Of a stretch of DNA of 64,000 nt, positions 53,201 to 62,989 are shown one piece after another. Source of the DNA: Symbiodinium sp. CCMP2592 (lineage: Eukaryota; Sar; Dinophyceae; Suessiales; Symbiodiniaceae). The notes under the pieces are model-generated. The model worked only from the letters and a program-made list of their open reading frames with translations, was not told where the DNA came from and made no database searches. The translations under genes and the position numbers were made by a program. The DNA is taken from assembly GCA_905221615.1 (NCBI GenBank), contig CAJNDT010003446.1:1768800-1832799 (forward strand), written 5' to 3'. Positions within the stretch are counted from its first letter, which is position 1. The number at the start of each line of letters is the position of its first letter.

Positions 53201-54493
53201 CTGCGCCAGGCGAATCTTGGAAGCTGCGCTCAAGATGTCGACGCAGCTGGAGGAGGTCCTCAAAGAGGCCTTTGGGCCAGCTTTGACAAGGGCAGCTACC
53301 CGTGTTGCAGTGAATCTGCGACGGCATGGATGCAACGTGCATCGCTGAGCATTTTCGAAAGAGAATGGCGAGCCTTGGCAAGGCATCCACCTCTTGCGTT
53401 GCTGGCAGCGACTCGCAGATAAGCCTCGACTTGGCCACGCTGGAGGTGTGAGAGTCGCATTTGTGCTACGTCATCGAACCAATGCACATGCACTCCGTCA
53501 CGTGCAGTCACGCGGTTTCCTGAAAGTATCGGACGTCAGTCTTCGATTGCCTTCTGAATTTATTGCAGGTCATTGCCGAGCAAGCGACACAGGTGCCAGG
53601 TGTGCCCGAGCATGATTGAAAGCGATCTCTCAGGCTCATTGTCACAGCAAGCAGCATGAGCACATTGTCGGTCCACTCGGATATTGCAACCTGATACTAG
53701 TACAACATGGTTCAAGGGCTGAAGGGGTGTTACTGCCTTGCAACTGCAGTAAGGACAGATTCTTGATTCGACCTGTCTCAAGATCGCGATTGTGTTGCTG
53801 CATGAATGTTCCAGGTGCCATCGACACACTTGCAGTTCCGGCCCCATTTTGCTTTTGCCGATGTGAGTCGCGAGTCTTTGATGAAAGCAGGGCTTTGCTT
53901 AGACGGAACGGACCTTGAATCTTCTTTTTGAGGGAGGTTTGACGATGTCCTTTGCTGTGGTAACGGACGATGCTGCTCACCCGTCCCATAGTAAAATCAG
54001 CTTTTGTCGATATGTCGGCCCACTCGACGCTGAAAGGCTGACTGCGTGGGTGGCGTCGATGAAGAGGCAGGGCCGCCAGCCACCCGTTGGCTGGTTACGT
54101 CAGTTTGCTTGTTCCGCAGGCGTGCAACAGCAGCCTCGAGACGCTGCGACAGGCGCCTGTGTAGAAGCCCGCCATGTGCCGTGCCTGATGCGTTCAGCCC
54201 AGCTTTTCTCCATTCTGAGAGGCTTTGCCTGTTTTCATCCACTACCCGAGTGGCGCGGCCGACACACTCACACCTCTTCTGGAGGAAACGCAGGTCGAGA
54301 TGCCACAGCTTCGGAGGGGGGCGGAAGGGGAGATAAAGAGTGAATCGGGTCCGGGGTCACATTCAAGACGCGTCCGTAGCTGAGGTTTCCCGTGGCGCTG
54401 CCAAAGCATCCCATGTCGTTTGATTTGATTTTGCCACAGGCAGCGCTGGCAGCCGTTGAGGCTGAAGAGGTCGCAAAAGAGGAGGATGAGTGA
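50220..54493 (+). CDS. candidate multi-exon gene with coiled-coil segments
   Basis: Exon-like segments in order: 50220 to about 50320 (EGTLLPVDELKKADGHEFLS after CCACGCAG|); about 50711-50771 (EAKKGLTPIAQEASVEPGRL); 52306 to about 52383 (LKNLAMLRDANREMQQDKFG); 52513 to about 52590 (EIENADKKGLGTVEVLSGDE); 52601-52735 (LNLEARNVALQELLEDEDDL then CSAFQETMLPSE); about 53212-53345 (MSTQLEEVLKEAFGPALTRA); and 54440-54493 (AALAAVEAEEVAKEEDE then stop). They are acidic, helical and coiled-coil-like, and the last gives a plausible C terminus. I infer one gene, but junction phases were not established and two genes are possible. No known domain seen; possible structural or scaffold protein. Confidence 0.4.
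50872..50974 (+). mobile_element. family A element, copy 7
   Basis: GGGAGCTTCCGAAAACTAGG ... CCTGTTTTCGGAGACTCCC with the core GGGGTCCTTATAATAAGGAT. Flanks are AAAT and AAAG, a 3-of-4 match that may be a decayed target duplication. Confidence 0.85.
51084..51182 (+). mobile_element. family C inverted-repeat element, copy 1
   Basis: TGTTGATGATGTAAATCCTG ... CAGGATTTATATCATCAACC. Ends are inverted complements (about 25 bp, few mismatches); the interior is AAGGACCCTAAAACATGGGA and TATTCCTTATTATGG. Flanks GTTT/GTTC are a possible decayed duplication. Confidence 0.82.
51490..51512 (-). repeat. telomere-like CCCTAAACCCTAAACC
   Basis: Two CCCTAAA units followed by CCGTTTC. The same word occurs at 49665-49680 and 63412-63430. 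Confidence 0.75.
51761..51857 (-). mobile_element. family C element, copy 2 (inverted)
   Basis: GGTTGATGATACAAATCCTG ... CAGGATTTATATCATCAAC; the interior (ATAAGGAATATGCCATAATT, TTTAGGGCCCTTAAGG) is the reverse complement of copy 1. Flanks ACTAC/AGTAT are only partly alike. Confidence 0.82.
52018..52112. repeat. (TA)n and TATAGTTATA tract
   Basis: Alternating TA followed by TTATATAGTTATATACTTAT repeats. Confidence 0.93.
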
Positions 54494-54908
54494 CCCAGAG
54501 CTTCCACTGCAGGAGTCCTAGCTCGCGCCTTCAAGCCATGCTTGACAGCGCGTTTGAATCGTGAGATGGTCAGTGGAAACCTTGGGATACTTGCTGTCCA
54601 AACTCCGTGGCACCGTGCATGGTCGGTTATGAAGGCCGACAGCTCAACCCTACCAGGGGGTGGGGAGGGTGGCCCTCTCCAACCCTTTCAAAACGCATCC
54701 GGCGGACGGCAAGCAACCTTTCACAAAAAAAGACAAAATGAACCCCAAGACCCTACAACCTCCAAGCATTTTGAAAACCCCTAAACTCTCGAACCGCAGA
54801 ACCCTCTTCTGGCCCCTGCCCACTCGCCATTTGCCGTTCGAGGCCGGGCACTCCTTGGCGGTGGAGTTGGAGCTCAAAACTGTGCGAGTACTTCTCATGC
54901 CCGTCATA

Positions 54909-55021
54909 GGGTTGATGATACAAATCCTGCGTTACCTCAAGGACCTTAAACTATGGAGAATTATGGTATATATTAATTATTAACTCTTTACTATGGGTAT
55001 TGCAGGATTAGTATCATCAAC
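54909..55021 (+). mobile_element. family C element, copy 3
   Basis: GGTTGATGATACAAATCCTG ... CAGGATTAGTATCATCAACC with the interior AAGGACCTTAAACTATGGAG as in copy 1, extended by TATATTAATTATTAACTC. Flanks ATAG/GTAG suggest a decayed duplication. Confidence 0.82.
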
Positions 55022-55029
55022 CGTAGGCC

Positions 55030-56340
55030 CTACGGCGTAGGGTGGCTTGGGTATGGAGTGGTATGGCTTATGGGGCTTAGGCCCTTTCGGGGACTGAAGG
55101 CAAGGAGTTTAGGGCCACCGAAGTACAGTTTCGCATGCATACCGAATCCTTCGTTTGTTTTGCGAGGGAGAGGGATCCAAAGGAGGGTAGTGTGTTTCGA
55201 TTTAAGACGTCACGACTTGACCTGCCGACACTTAATTAGAACCAAGTTGACTGGTCCAGGTAGCAGACCACCATGCGTAGGGTTTTCCGAAACTAGAGGA
55301 CCCGAATATAGCGCCCTAAATAGTAGGATCCTTATTGTAAGGACCCCCAAAATAAGGAATCCCTAGTTTTCGGAGACTCGAATGTACCCTAACATGATAG
55401 GCTTCAATTCAAGGGGTCAGAATGCAGATGTTCAGGGGTCAATAAAAAGATCGGGGGTCCAAAAAAGACCTAGCAGGTCAAGAAAAAGACATGCCCCAAC
55501 GGCTGCTGCATTTCAAGTTTGACGTGATCTGTTGGTTCCCAGGCAGCAAGTCTTCAGTGATGTTTGCATCCGAAGGCTGTTTGCCCAAGCCAAGTGGCAG
55601 CTTCGTGACATGCCTGCATTTTTTGCCTGCTACTTCCAGGCGAGGTTAATCACTGCTATAGCTCGTGAGCACCACTCGGACAGATCGTACTGATAACTCA
55701 GTCCTATGCACCACAGTAACAGTATACAGCACAAACCTACAAGAAACATTTCGGAAGCAAGTGAACCTTTGCGCAAGGAGCCGTTTCTGCAGCTCCAATC
55801 ACAAGCCTCCTCTCCTCCGCCTCAGACAGACAGTGGCTAGTTACAACACGTTACATCTTGGCCATATGCGTTTATGCTTAGCCCTTGCAGTTACTTCCAG
55901 TCTCACGCCGGCTATTGCGATTATGACTTTGTAGAGGCAGTATCTTATGCGAGGCACCGCTTCGACATGTTGTAGTGCTATGAGGGGGGGTTTCGCAGCT
56001 GGGATGGCGCACTCTCACCGGGACGACCGGTAACCGGGCGCCTGGCATCGCAGTCCGAGGCAGACGGTGCGTTTTGATGGTTGGAGTTGGATGATTACCC
56101 TTCACATGATAACAATAGCAGTGACGGATTGCCTTTCACATGAGCACTAAGGCACTAAGTGCAGGATACAGCGAGAGAGAGACAGGAAGCTGAAAGTGCG
56201 TGCATCCATGTCGAACAGGGATTCGGCAGGAACAATGTCTTCGAATGGTGAGAATGACATCCTCCTGCTGCTCGAGGGAGACAGGCGTGCGCGACGCATG
56301 TCAACAGTTCGTATTCGTTCATGCATGTTGCGACTGTCCC
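55030..56340. other. no gene recognised apart from a family A element
   Basis: Spacer between the 50-54-kb gene and the WD40 gene. 55430-55500 holds repeated 'AGGGGTC/GGGGTCC AAAAA' words (CAGGGGTCAATAAAAAGATC, GGGGGTCCAAAAAAGACC). No supported exon. Confidence 0.35.
55281..55379 (-). mobile_element. family A element, copy 8 (inverted)
   Basis: GGTTTTCCGAAACTAGAGGA ... CCCTAGTTTTCGGAGACTC with the core TAGGATCCTTATTGTAAGGA. The ends are more diverged than in other copies and no clear target duplication remains. Confidence 0.8.
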
Positions 56341-56349
56341 TTCCGAGGG

Positions 56350-56610
56350 AGGCATGTCGTGCAGCAACGTTCATTGTGGATATGTCGATTGCTTGGTCAG
56401 GCGTTCCCTGTTTCCGGGCAGCAATCCTCGCATGCTCACCGTTTCCACGGACCAGACGATGCGGCAATGGGATGTGAAGACAGGCCGGAGCCTCTGAATC
56501 GCATTGAACATCATTGAACCATATTGAACCCCAAACAACCCCTACGTTTGGTATTGGAATCACAAGCATACCACATGAGACATGCATGCATGCATACATA
56601 TATAGTTATA

Positions 56611-56646
<36 letters not shown>

Positions 56647-59600
56647 CTTATACACTCATGTAAACACATGTATGTATATGACATACACATATATTGGTAC
56701 CCACAACTGCTAGAGGTGACGAGCAACGCTGCTGGTGGCGTCATCAGGCATCGGGAGAAACCCGGCATATGTCAACGCTGCATTAACGCCCAGAATGTAC
56801 AAGAGAGGGGGAACTGCTTGGGCAGTATGTTGGACAGGTCTGAGAGACTTCTGAAGTGAGGTCTTTCAATGCGTGGTTTAGCATCGGATGTTGAGACGGG
56901 CCCGTCAACGGGTCGACATGTGCTGATGGAAACAGTCGATCGAAGAGAAGATGCTGAGCTTGCGCACGTGCCAAGTAGGTTTGATGTCACTTCTGTGAGG
57001 CGGCGATCCTTTGCCTCAACGTGGACTGGGACACGGACATGGCTGCTACACTGGCGAGTTTGCCGGTAATTTCGAGAGAGTAAGGCATATAGTCATATAG
57101 TGCATGAGCAGATTGATGCACGTGTTAAGTAGTTATGATTGGCTCTGATGCCAGTTTTAGGATGCTACCCCAGCTTGGATGGCAGAAAAGGCCAGCACTC
57201 TTAGTCACATGCAATGCAAGGTAACCGGCTCTGGCGATCACACCCTGGCCCTGAGCTCACTTCGAGAGTACTTTCTGTTGAGGCTTCAGGGTTCAACGTT
57301 CGTGGCTTCAAGCGAGGCCCTGTGGGACGTGAACGAAGAGGTGCCAGAAGAGAAGGCCCTTCAGAGCTTCTTTCGAGGCCTGTCCGTCATTATCAAGTCC
57401 AGCAGCAGCTTCAATGCTGTGAGTCGTGATCGTCATCGCCATCATCACTGCCATATCACCATCGCTTCATCGTGCAAAGTTGAGTTCTACTCCTTCGCAG
57501 CATATCCGGGAATGCAGGCCACAAAGACTGGGTGACGTCAGTCGACGTGGACTGGGATGGCAGGCGTGCCGTTCTTCTCGATACACCTGTGTGGCCACAT
57601 ACATGCAAGCCGCGCTTTCATGCTTCCCGAAGTCCGGACTGTGAGAATGGTTCATGACAGTCGGCCTGTGCGAGGGATATTCATGCACTGCTGTGCCTGG
57701 CTCAAGCTGCTTCCGTGGTGCCACCTCACACCACGCACAAAGAAAGTCTGCCTTTAGACACTTCCATTCGTACCTATGGCTAAGTCGTCCGCCTTCTCTG
57801 CACATTGTGCAGTTCTCCTGCTGGCCCTTGGAGGGTGCAGCGCCCAATTTCTCACAGACGTACCGGTCCCACACCCCAAGCAGCCCATCATCACCGAACT
57901 CAAGGATGTCATGACCGGCACTGAGTCAACGGAGGCTCGCATCGCCAGTTTGCAGGATGCACTCTCAAGCATCTTCCTCGCTCTTCCAAAGAACTCACGT
58001 GGTGCCGTGCGGCCACCAGCTGCGCGCTATGCCCTTCATCGCCTGTTCGTTCAGCGCCACGGCTGGCAGTTCCACGGCTTGGAGCCACGTGGTGAAACGT
58101 GGGACAGCTCCTCGCCTGCGACTGCATTGGGAAACCGTGTCTCGGAGGATGTCTACGCCTTGTTTGAGAGTCGACTCACGGACCATGGCTTGGACCTCCA
58201 TGACTTGGCCGTGCTGGCGGCAATGCTGGAGAACATGGTCCACGCAGAAGCGGATATCCGCCTGACAGCTGCCATGAGCGCTCAGGAGCAGCCCCTTCAC
58301 CGCGTCTTGAACATGACGGAGGCTACTGAAGTCCTGGAAACCTACATGGCCAGCTTTGTCCTTGGAGCGGACATGCAACACTTGCAGCCCGACAACATGT
58401 TGCAAAAGCTTGGTGAGGTTGGCGAGCAGTACCCAACCTGGCCGGCAACACAATCCTTCTTGCAGGAGACACGCCAAGATATCTTCCCTAGCAAGAAGGA
58501 GCTGTCCTTCAGGGACATGTCCGAGGTTGCAGCGGCAGTTGGCGAGCGGTACGGCCGCTGGCAGAGTCACGAGTGCTCAGCTCTCAAAGATGAGCTGCTG
58601 CAGAGCGAGGAGCACCCGAACACTGGCCGAGTTCGCCTGAGCGACTTCTACGGAATGGCGCTTCATGGGGGCAAGTGGCAGTTCAGTGAGAGCGTCTCCT
58701 ACCTCCGGCAGCTTGGTGCTTTGGACGAGACGGATCCTGACACAATCCGACTCATTATCCCGAACTACATCCTCGGCCCCTCGAACTGCATAGCATCCAG
58801 TGGCTACTATGCTGTTTGCTGCATTGACGAGTGTGATGCCTACCTGAACTCTTTGGAGCAGAAGCTACAAAGCCACGAAGCCTCGGCAGAGGCCATCATC
58901 AAAGCTGCGAACCGCAGCGTGGCCTCAACGTTGAAGCAGCGGCTCCGCCAAATCGAAGGGCACCACGGGGGCTTGGTGCCACTCCATGGACGCCTCTTTG
59001 CGCAGTGGCTTCACCACCTCTACCCACGCGAGTGCCCATATCCGCACATGTCTGGGACTACCAGCCCTCTCAGGCCGGAAATCTTCGAGCAAGAGGTGGG
59101 CGAGCCGGTGGGTGCATCAGAAGAAGAGATGATGCAGCATGTGCAGACTGCCTCCTGGAAGAAGCCTCCCACACACGAGGAAGGCATGTGCTCCAGCATG
59201 TGGACTATGGAGGAAGAGTTGGTCGATGCAGTAGCGCATGAAAAGGCACTGACGGCCAAGCGCCGGAAGAGTGCCAGCCGGGCAGTTCTGCACGGGGTGG
59301 CTTTGTCTGTTGCTGTCGTGTCCTTGGTGATCACCATGGCGAAGCTTTTTGCAGGAGCAGGTGCAGAAAGTGGATCCAAGGTACCTGGCACCGAGAAGGT
59401 AAAGGTGTACAGTGTTTAAGTTCGCCTCTTGACTGGACACGACGGGGGTGCTGTGCCTGAGGCACAACAGCACAAGATCAAAAAGACAGGAGAGCACCAT
59501 GCTGTGTGACCAGTGTTAGTCTCGTGACCTGAAGAGCGAGCTGGTGCCAATCTCGTTCCCCGATTGCAGGCGGATACTTTCCGGGGCAGCTGACGGAGAG

Positions 59601-62600
59601 GTGCGCATTTGGGATTTCGATTCGGAGGAGTCCGTGGGCTCCTCAGCCACTTGCTGCACGAGGCACGAGGTGAGACGGTTCGCTTGAGTCAGTTTATAAT
59701 GATATAACAATATAGTAATGTAATAAGACAATAATATGATCATATAACAGTATAATGGTATAATAATATAGTAGTAATATATTGAGGTGGCCACCCTCTC
59801 CGACCACACAGGAGCTGTGCCCGACCCTTTGCTTCTCGTAAATCTCCTTGCGACGTGTGCCAACGGCCGGCTTTCAGGTGCTCCGTCGCTGCTGAGTGGG
59901 ACCTTCAGCGCGCGATCTCTGTCGGACAGGATCAGGTCGTGAGGCCCTTCCTCGAGGGAGATTCAGATCGTGATTTTACCAGATCTTCGCATCATTTGTT
60001 GAGTACGTTTGCTTCAGACAGAAGGAATTGGGATCTGGAGACCGGCCGCTGCATCTCGCGACTGGAGGGTCACACCGGGGCCGCACTGCTCTCAGAAGCC
60101 GCGACGGGCATGCGGCGATACGCATTGATACTGGCCATTGTCTTTCCTGCAAGTAACAACGAGGTCTGGTGCTGCAGCCTGGATCCTGATGGGAACAAGG
60201 CCTTCCTTCCATGCTTTGGAAACAGCTTGCCTGGCGAAGCTGTGTCTTGCAACTGCTTGAAAAAAACGACAGCATCAGTAGCCGCCAGTAGAAAATGACA
60301 ACTGACCGCAAATGCCAGCAAGAGACGACAAGCACGGAGACAGCGGCATTCACAGAAACAGCAGCGCCAACAACAAGAACAGCTAAGTCATACTGTAAAG
60401 ACAAAGACTGCTACTGATGGTGATTGTTATTGCAACTTACTTGGATCATGATTCCCGTGGCCATGATGATGCCAGTGAAGGTGAGGGCGTCGGTCGCAAA
60501 GATCGCATGTAAGCTGGTGGTGGTGACATTCTATCTATCATTTTCTCTTGATACTATATCCACTCTGGGGAGGACAGGATGGATGATGTGAGGCAAGTTT
60601 GCAACATCTATATATTCATGTCACGAAGAATGAGTGGTACAGTGCCGATGCGACGAAGCTGTCAGCATCACTCGACCGAATCCGAATCAAACAGCTTTAT
60701 GACAAAGCTTCAAGTTGTTTGCAGGCCGTGACTGGTGCTTTCGACCGCCATCTGATGGTCTGGGATTTGAGAATGCAGTCTTGTGTCAGGCCGGGGCACA
60801 TGGGCACAACTCATAGCAGAGCTCGGGTGCTGTGCGTAACAGCAAGTTCTACCAACCTACATTGGCCAAGATGCTATACCTTGCTATACTAAGTGAGTTT
60901 CCGAAAATAGGGGATCCTAATATAGTTCCCTTATTTAAGTTACCCAAAATCAGGTACCCCTAATTCTCGGAAACTCCCATATTACTATCGTTATACCACA
61001 CCATACTTTTACTTTATCCCCGGCCCAGGGCCATGCTCCAACACGGACGTCAAGTTGTTGACCTAAGCGTGGATTGGCCGACGCTGGGAGCTCAGCCTTC
61101 AAAAAAATCCAGGAGCGAAGTAGAAGACAGCAAAGCCGAAAAGAATATACTATCATTCTCAGAAGGTGACCCCCCAAACTAGTATAGGTCCCCAAAATCG
61201 CACAGGTCCCAAAAATAATATAGGTCCCCAAAATAGTATAGGTAATGATAAGAAATCTTGGGCTTCTCTTTCGTGAGAGCTGAGGTTTCAGGGCATGAGC
61301 TGCTCCGCAGACCGCAGCATCATCCTCTGGGACCTCGAGGCTCCTGGCAAGGGAGGCGAAATTTAAGGAAGATGCCTTAAGTCATAATCGGATTCCTACT
61401 ATTATTTAAGGTATATTCCTTAAATTATACTAGGATTCCTAATATGATTTAAGGTATATTCCTTAGTTGCGGGTTTGTGGCATTTTTGCGGCACCTGCCT
61501 GTGGTCTTCAGGTGGCCGAGCCTTTGCAAAGGTTCGACAAGCATCCTGGCAGCGTGTGGTGCTTGCCCCGCTGCCATGCTTGAAGCCTTTCTGGGAGTTT
61601 CCGAGAATTAGGGGTACCTAATTTTGGGTCCTTATAATAAGGATCCTACGATTTAGGGTACTATACTAGGGTCCCCTACTTTCGGAAACTCTCTTGTAAT
61701 CGAGTCACATTCACGCGCGCCAGGGATGTGGACTGGGCTGGGCGGAGAATGGTCACAGGCCCTGCGAAGCTTGCAGCGTCGTTTGCAGTGGTTTGGAAGC
61801 CTTGACGTTGTGCTTCATTGAACCGTTGCTGTTTTCCAGCTCGGCTCTGCAGCCTATGCATAGGACTACAAGGCCAATATCGCAAACGATTACTTGTAGT
61901 AGGCATGATGGTGGCACACCTGATGTCACGTCTGATCAACGCCAGCGACCTCGAAACGCCAGTGGCTAAACCCACTGGTACTTTGCTGAAAGACCCGCGA
62001 GTGCCCAACAAGGAAGATGATAAGAAGCCGGCGGAGAAGGATGTCAGACCGATGCTACCACTGGTCAGCAAGAGAGCAGAGCAAGAAGCACTGGTTGCGC
62101 AAGCACAGTGAACGAGTACAGACGGAGCGCACAGAAATGAGCATCAAGAGGAATGCTCACGGTACCGTTCCCATCCCCTGACTGAAATCACTTGCAGGGC
62201 AAGGGGAGTGCAGAGGCAGGCACCACAGGGACATTGCCTCAGCGGGAAGCAGTGATTGTATAAATCCTTACTTTAATTAGACGTTTTGTGACCGCGTGAT
62301 CTCATGAGTCCTATTCAGGATTTGCTAGTTGTTGAAACTCCTGGAAGCTTTGGTCCTCTGCTGCCTAGGGGATCACGCAAGGTCCATTCTTGCATGTCCG
62401 ATGTTGAGAAGGCTGCCTCCTGTTCCGAAATACAGGTTTGAAGTCAGCACAAGCTGCGCTCACCAAAGTAGTGATCTTCTCCACTGCACCTGTGTATTCG
62501 TTGATTGGTGAGCCCTGATCGAAAAGCAGTGTCTTGGACTCAGAACTGTCACAGTTTCCATGTGCATTCACATGCTCGCTGAATCGAAGGGCTATGTCTG

Positions 62601-62700
62601 ATCCAGTTGCACACGTGCAAGCTCCTGTAACTTGTCAGGAGCAGGGCCTGGAGACAACTCAATCTTCGTGTGGGACAGACAGCGGGCCCCCATATACATA
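56350..62700 (+). CDS. WD40-repeat protein gene, at least 15 exons
   Basis: Exons resolved by frame: 57000-57065 (CLNVDWDTDMAATLASLP), 57221-57247 (VTGSGDHTL), 57317-57377 (ALWDVNEEVPEEKALQS), 57518-57563 (HKDWVTSVDVDWDG), 59570-59633 (RILSGAADGEVRIWDFDSEE), 59787-59818 (VATLSDHTGA), 59878-59943 (CSVAAEWDLQRAISVGQDQ), 60025-60082 (NWDLETGRCISRLEGHTGA), 60164-60199 (VWCCSLDPDGNK) and 60725 to about 60790 (AVTGAFDRHLMVWDLRM). These join in phase. Further WD exons: about 56365-56480 (LTVSTDQTMRQWDVKTG), about 61308-61355 (CSADRSIILWDLEAPG), about 61706-61755 (DVDWAGRRMVTG) and about 62640-62685 (GPGDNSIFVWDRQRA). Each blade shows the GH...D...WD pattern; such beta-propellers are protein-interaction platforms. 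Substrate or complex unknown. Most resolved introns start GC. The start and true end were not found. The intron 57564-59569 contains a complete intronless gene on the same strand. Confidence 0.82.
56597..56695. repeat. (TA)n tract in WD40 gene
   Basis: Alternating TA with CATATA and ACTTATACAC interruptions, between two WD40 exons. Confidence 0.93.
57698..57706 (+). other. spliced-leader 3'-end match upstream of the intronless paralog
   Basis: TGGCTCAAG equals the last 9 nt of the dinoflagellate SL and lies 70 nt before the ATG at 57776. The sequence further upstream does not resemble the SL, so only the 3' end is supported. Nine exact bases could be chance in a single place; the position and the intronless state of the gene raise its weight. 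Confidence 0.35.
57776..59419 (+). CDS. intronless retrocopy-like gene, 547-residue secreted/membrane protein
   Basis: One uninterrupted frame. Residues 1-24 (MAKSSAFSAHCAVLLLALGG...) are a signal peptide. Conserved blocks shared with the 21-kb paralog: YALHRLFVQRHGWQFHGLEP (about 83-102), GRWQSHECSALKDELL (about 260), GRVRLSDFYGMAL (about 284), YYAVCCIDECDAYL (about 345) and GLVPLHGRLFAQWLHHLY with ECPYPHMSGTT (about 399-430). A hydrophobic helix near residues 505-525 (LSVAVVSLVITMAKLFAGAG) and a KVYSV end suggest C-terminal membrane anchoring. Divergence from the paralog is substantial (about 70 percent identical by eye in the middle, less at the ends), yet the frame is intact, so the copy is probably functional. 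It lacks all four introns of the paralog and lies in a WD40-gene intron. I do not recognise the family. Confidence 0.88.
   Translation: MAKSSAFSAHCAVLLLALGGCSAQFLTDVPVPHPKQPIITELKDVMTGTESTEARIASLQDALSSIFLALPKNSRGAVRPPAARYALHRLFVQRHGWQFHGLEPRGETWDSSSPATALGNRVSEDVYALFESRLTDHGLDLHDLAVLAAMLENMVHAEADIRLTAAMSAQEQPLHRVLNMTEATEVLETYMASFVLGADMQHLQPDNMLQKLGEVGEQYPTWPATQSFLQETRQDIFPSKKELSFRDMSEVAAAVGERYGRWQSHECSALKDELLQSEEHPNTGRVRLSDFYGMALHGGKWQFSESVSYLRQLGALDETDPDTIRLIIPNYILGPSNCIASSGYYAVCCIDECDAYLNSLEQKLQSHEASAEAIIKAANRSVASTLKQRLRQIEGHHGGLVPLHGRLFAQWLHHLYPRECPYPHMSGTTSPLRPEIFEQEVGEPVGASEEEMMQHVQTASWKKPPTHEEGMCSSMWTMEEELVDAVAHEKALTAKRRKSASRAVLHGVALSVAVVSLVITMAKLFAGAGAESGSKVPGTEKVKVYSV
59690..59785. repeat. 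AT-rich ATATAATAATAT tract
   Basis: Irregular ATAATA/TATAAC repeats in a WD40-gene intron, directly before the acceptor at 59786. No coding content. Confidence 0.8.
60893..60979 (-). mobile_element. family A element, copy 9, shortened
   Basis: GTGAGTTTCCGAAAATAGGG ... CCTAATTCTCGGAAACTCCC. The central TAGGATCC core is deleted or replaced by TTATTTAAGTTACCC, so the copy is about 87 bp. It lies in a WD40-gene intron. Confidence 0.8.
61165..61248. repeat. four copies of TATAGGTCCCCAAAA
   Basis: CTAGTATAGGTCCCCAAAAT, CACAGGTCCCAAAAAT, TATAGGTCCCCAAAAT and AGTATAGGT, a short tandem array in a WD40-gene intron. Confidence 0.8.
61372..61466. repeat. two tandem copies of a 45-bp unit
   Basis: Each copy reads CTTAA..., GGATTCCTA, TTTAAGGTATATTC. 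It sits directly after the WD40 exon that ends near 61360, so it lies in an intron. Confidence 0.75.
61593..61690 (+). mobile_element. family A element, copy 10
   Basis: GGGAGTTTCCGAGAATTAGG ... CTACTTTCGGAAACTCTC with the core GGGTCCTTATAATAAGGATC. Flanks TTCT/TTGT match at 3 of 4. It ends 20 nt before the acceptor (CGCGCCAG|G) of a WD40 exon, so it occupies the intron's 3' part. Confidence 0.86.
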
Positions 62701-62989
62701 GCGCTTTGTCCTGGACATGTGGGCTTCTCTTCCGAGAGGTATAGTTGTATTATCATGTTCGAATTTTGCTGCGCAAGGTGCAACTTAGGGTGTATGCTAG
62801 CACCCTTCGTTTGGCTCATGTTCTGAAACCTTAAAGACGGATGTTAAAATTCAACAACCGGTTCTCTCACAGCGCCGCAGGACTTCCGAGATGGCTTTGT
62901 GGAGCGCCAGATCCTGGGGCACGAGGGCAGTGCAGCGGCCCCAGCATCCAAGAGCGGGGCGCCCCCCCGCCTTCTGACTGTAGCCTTCC

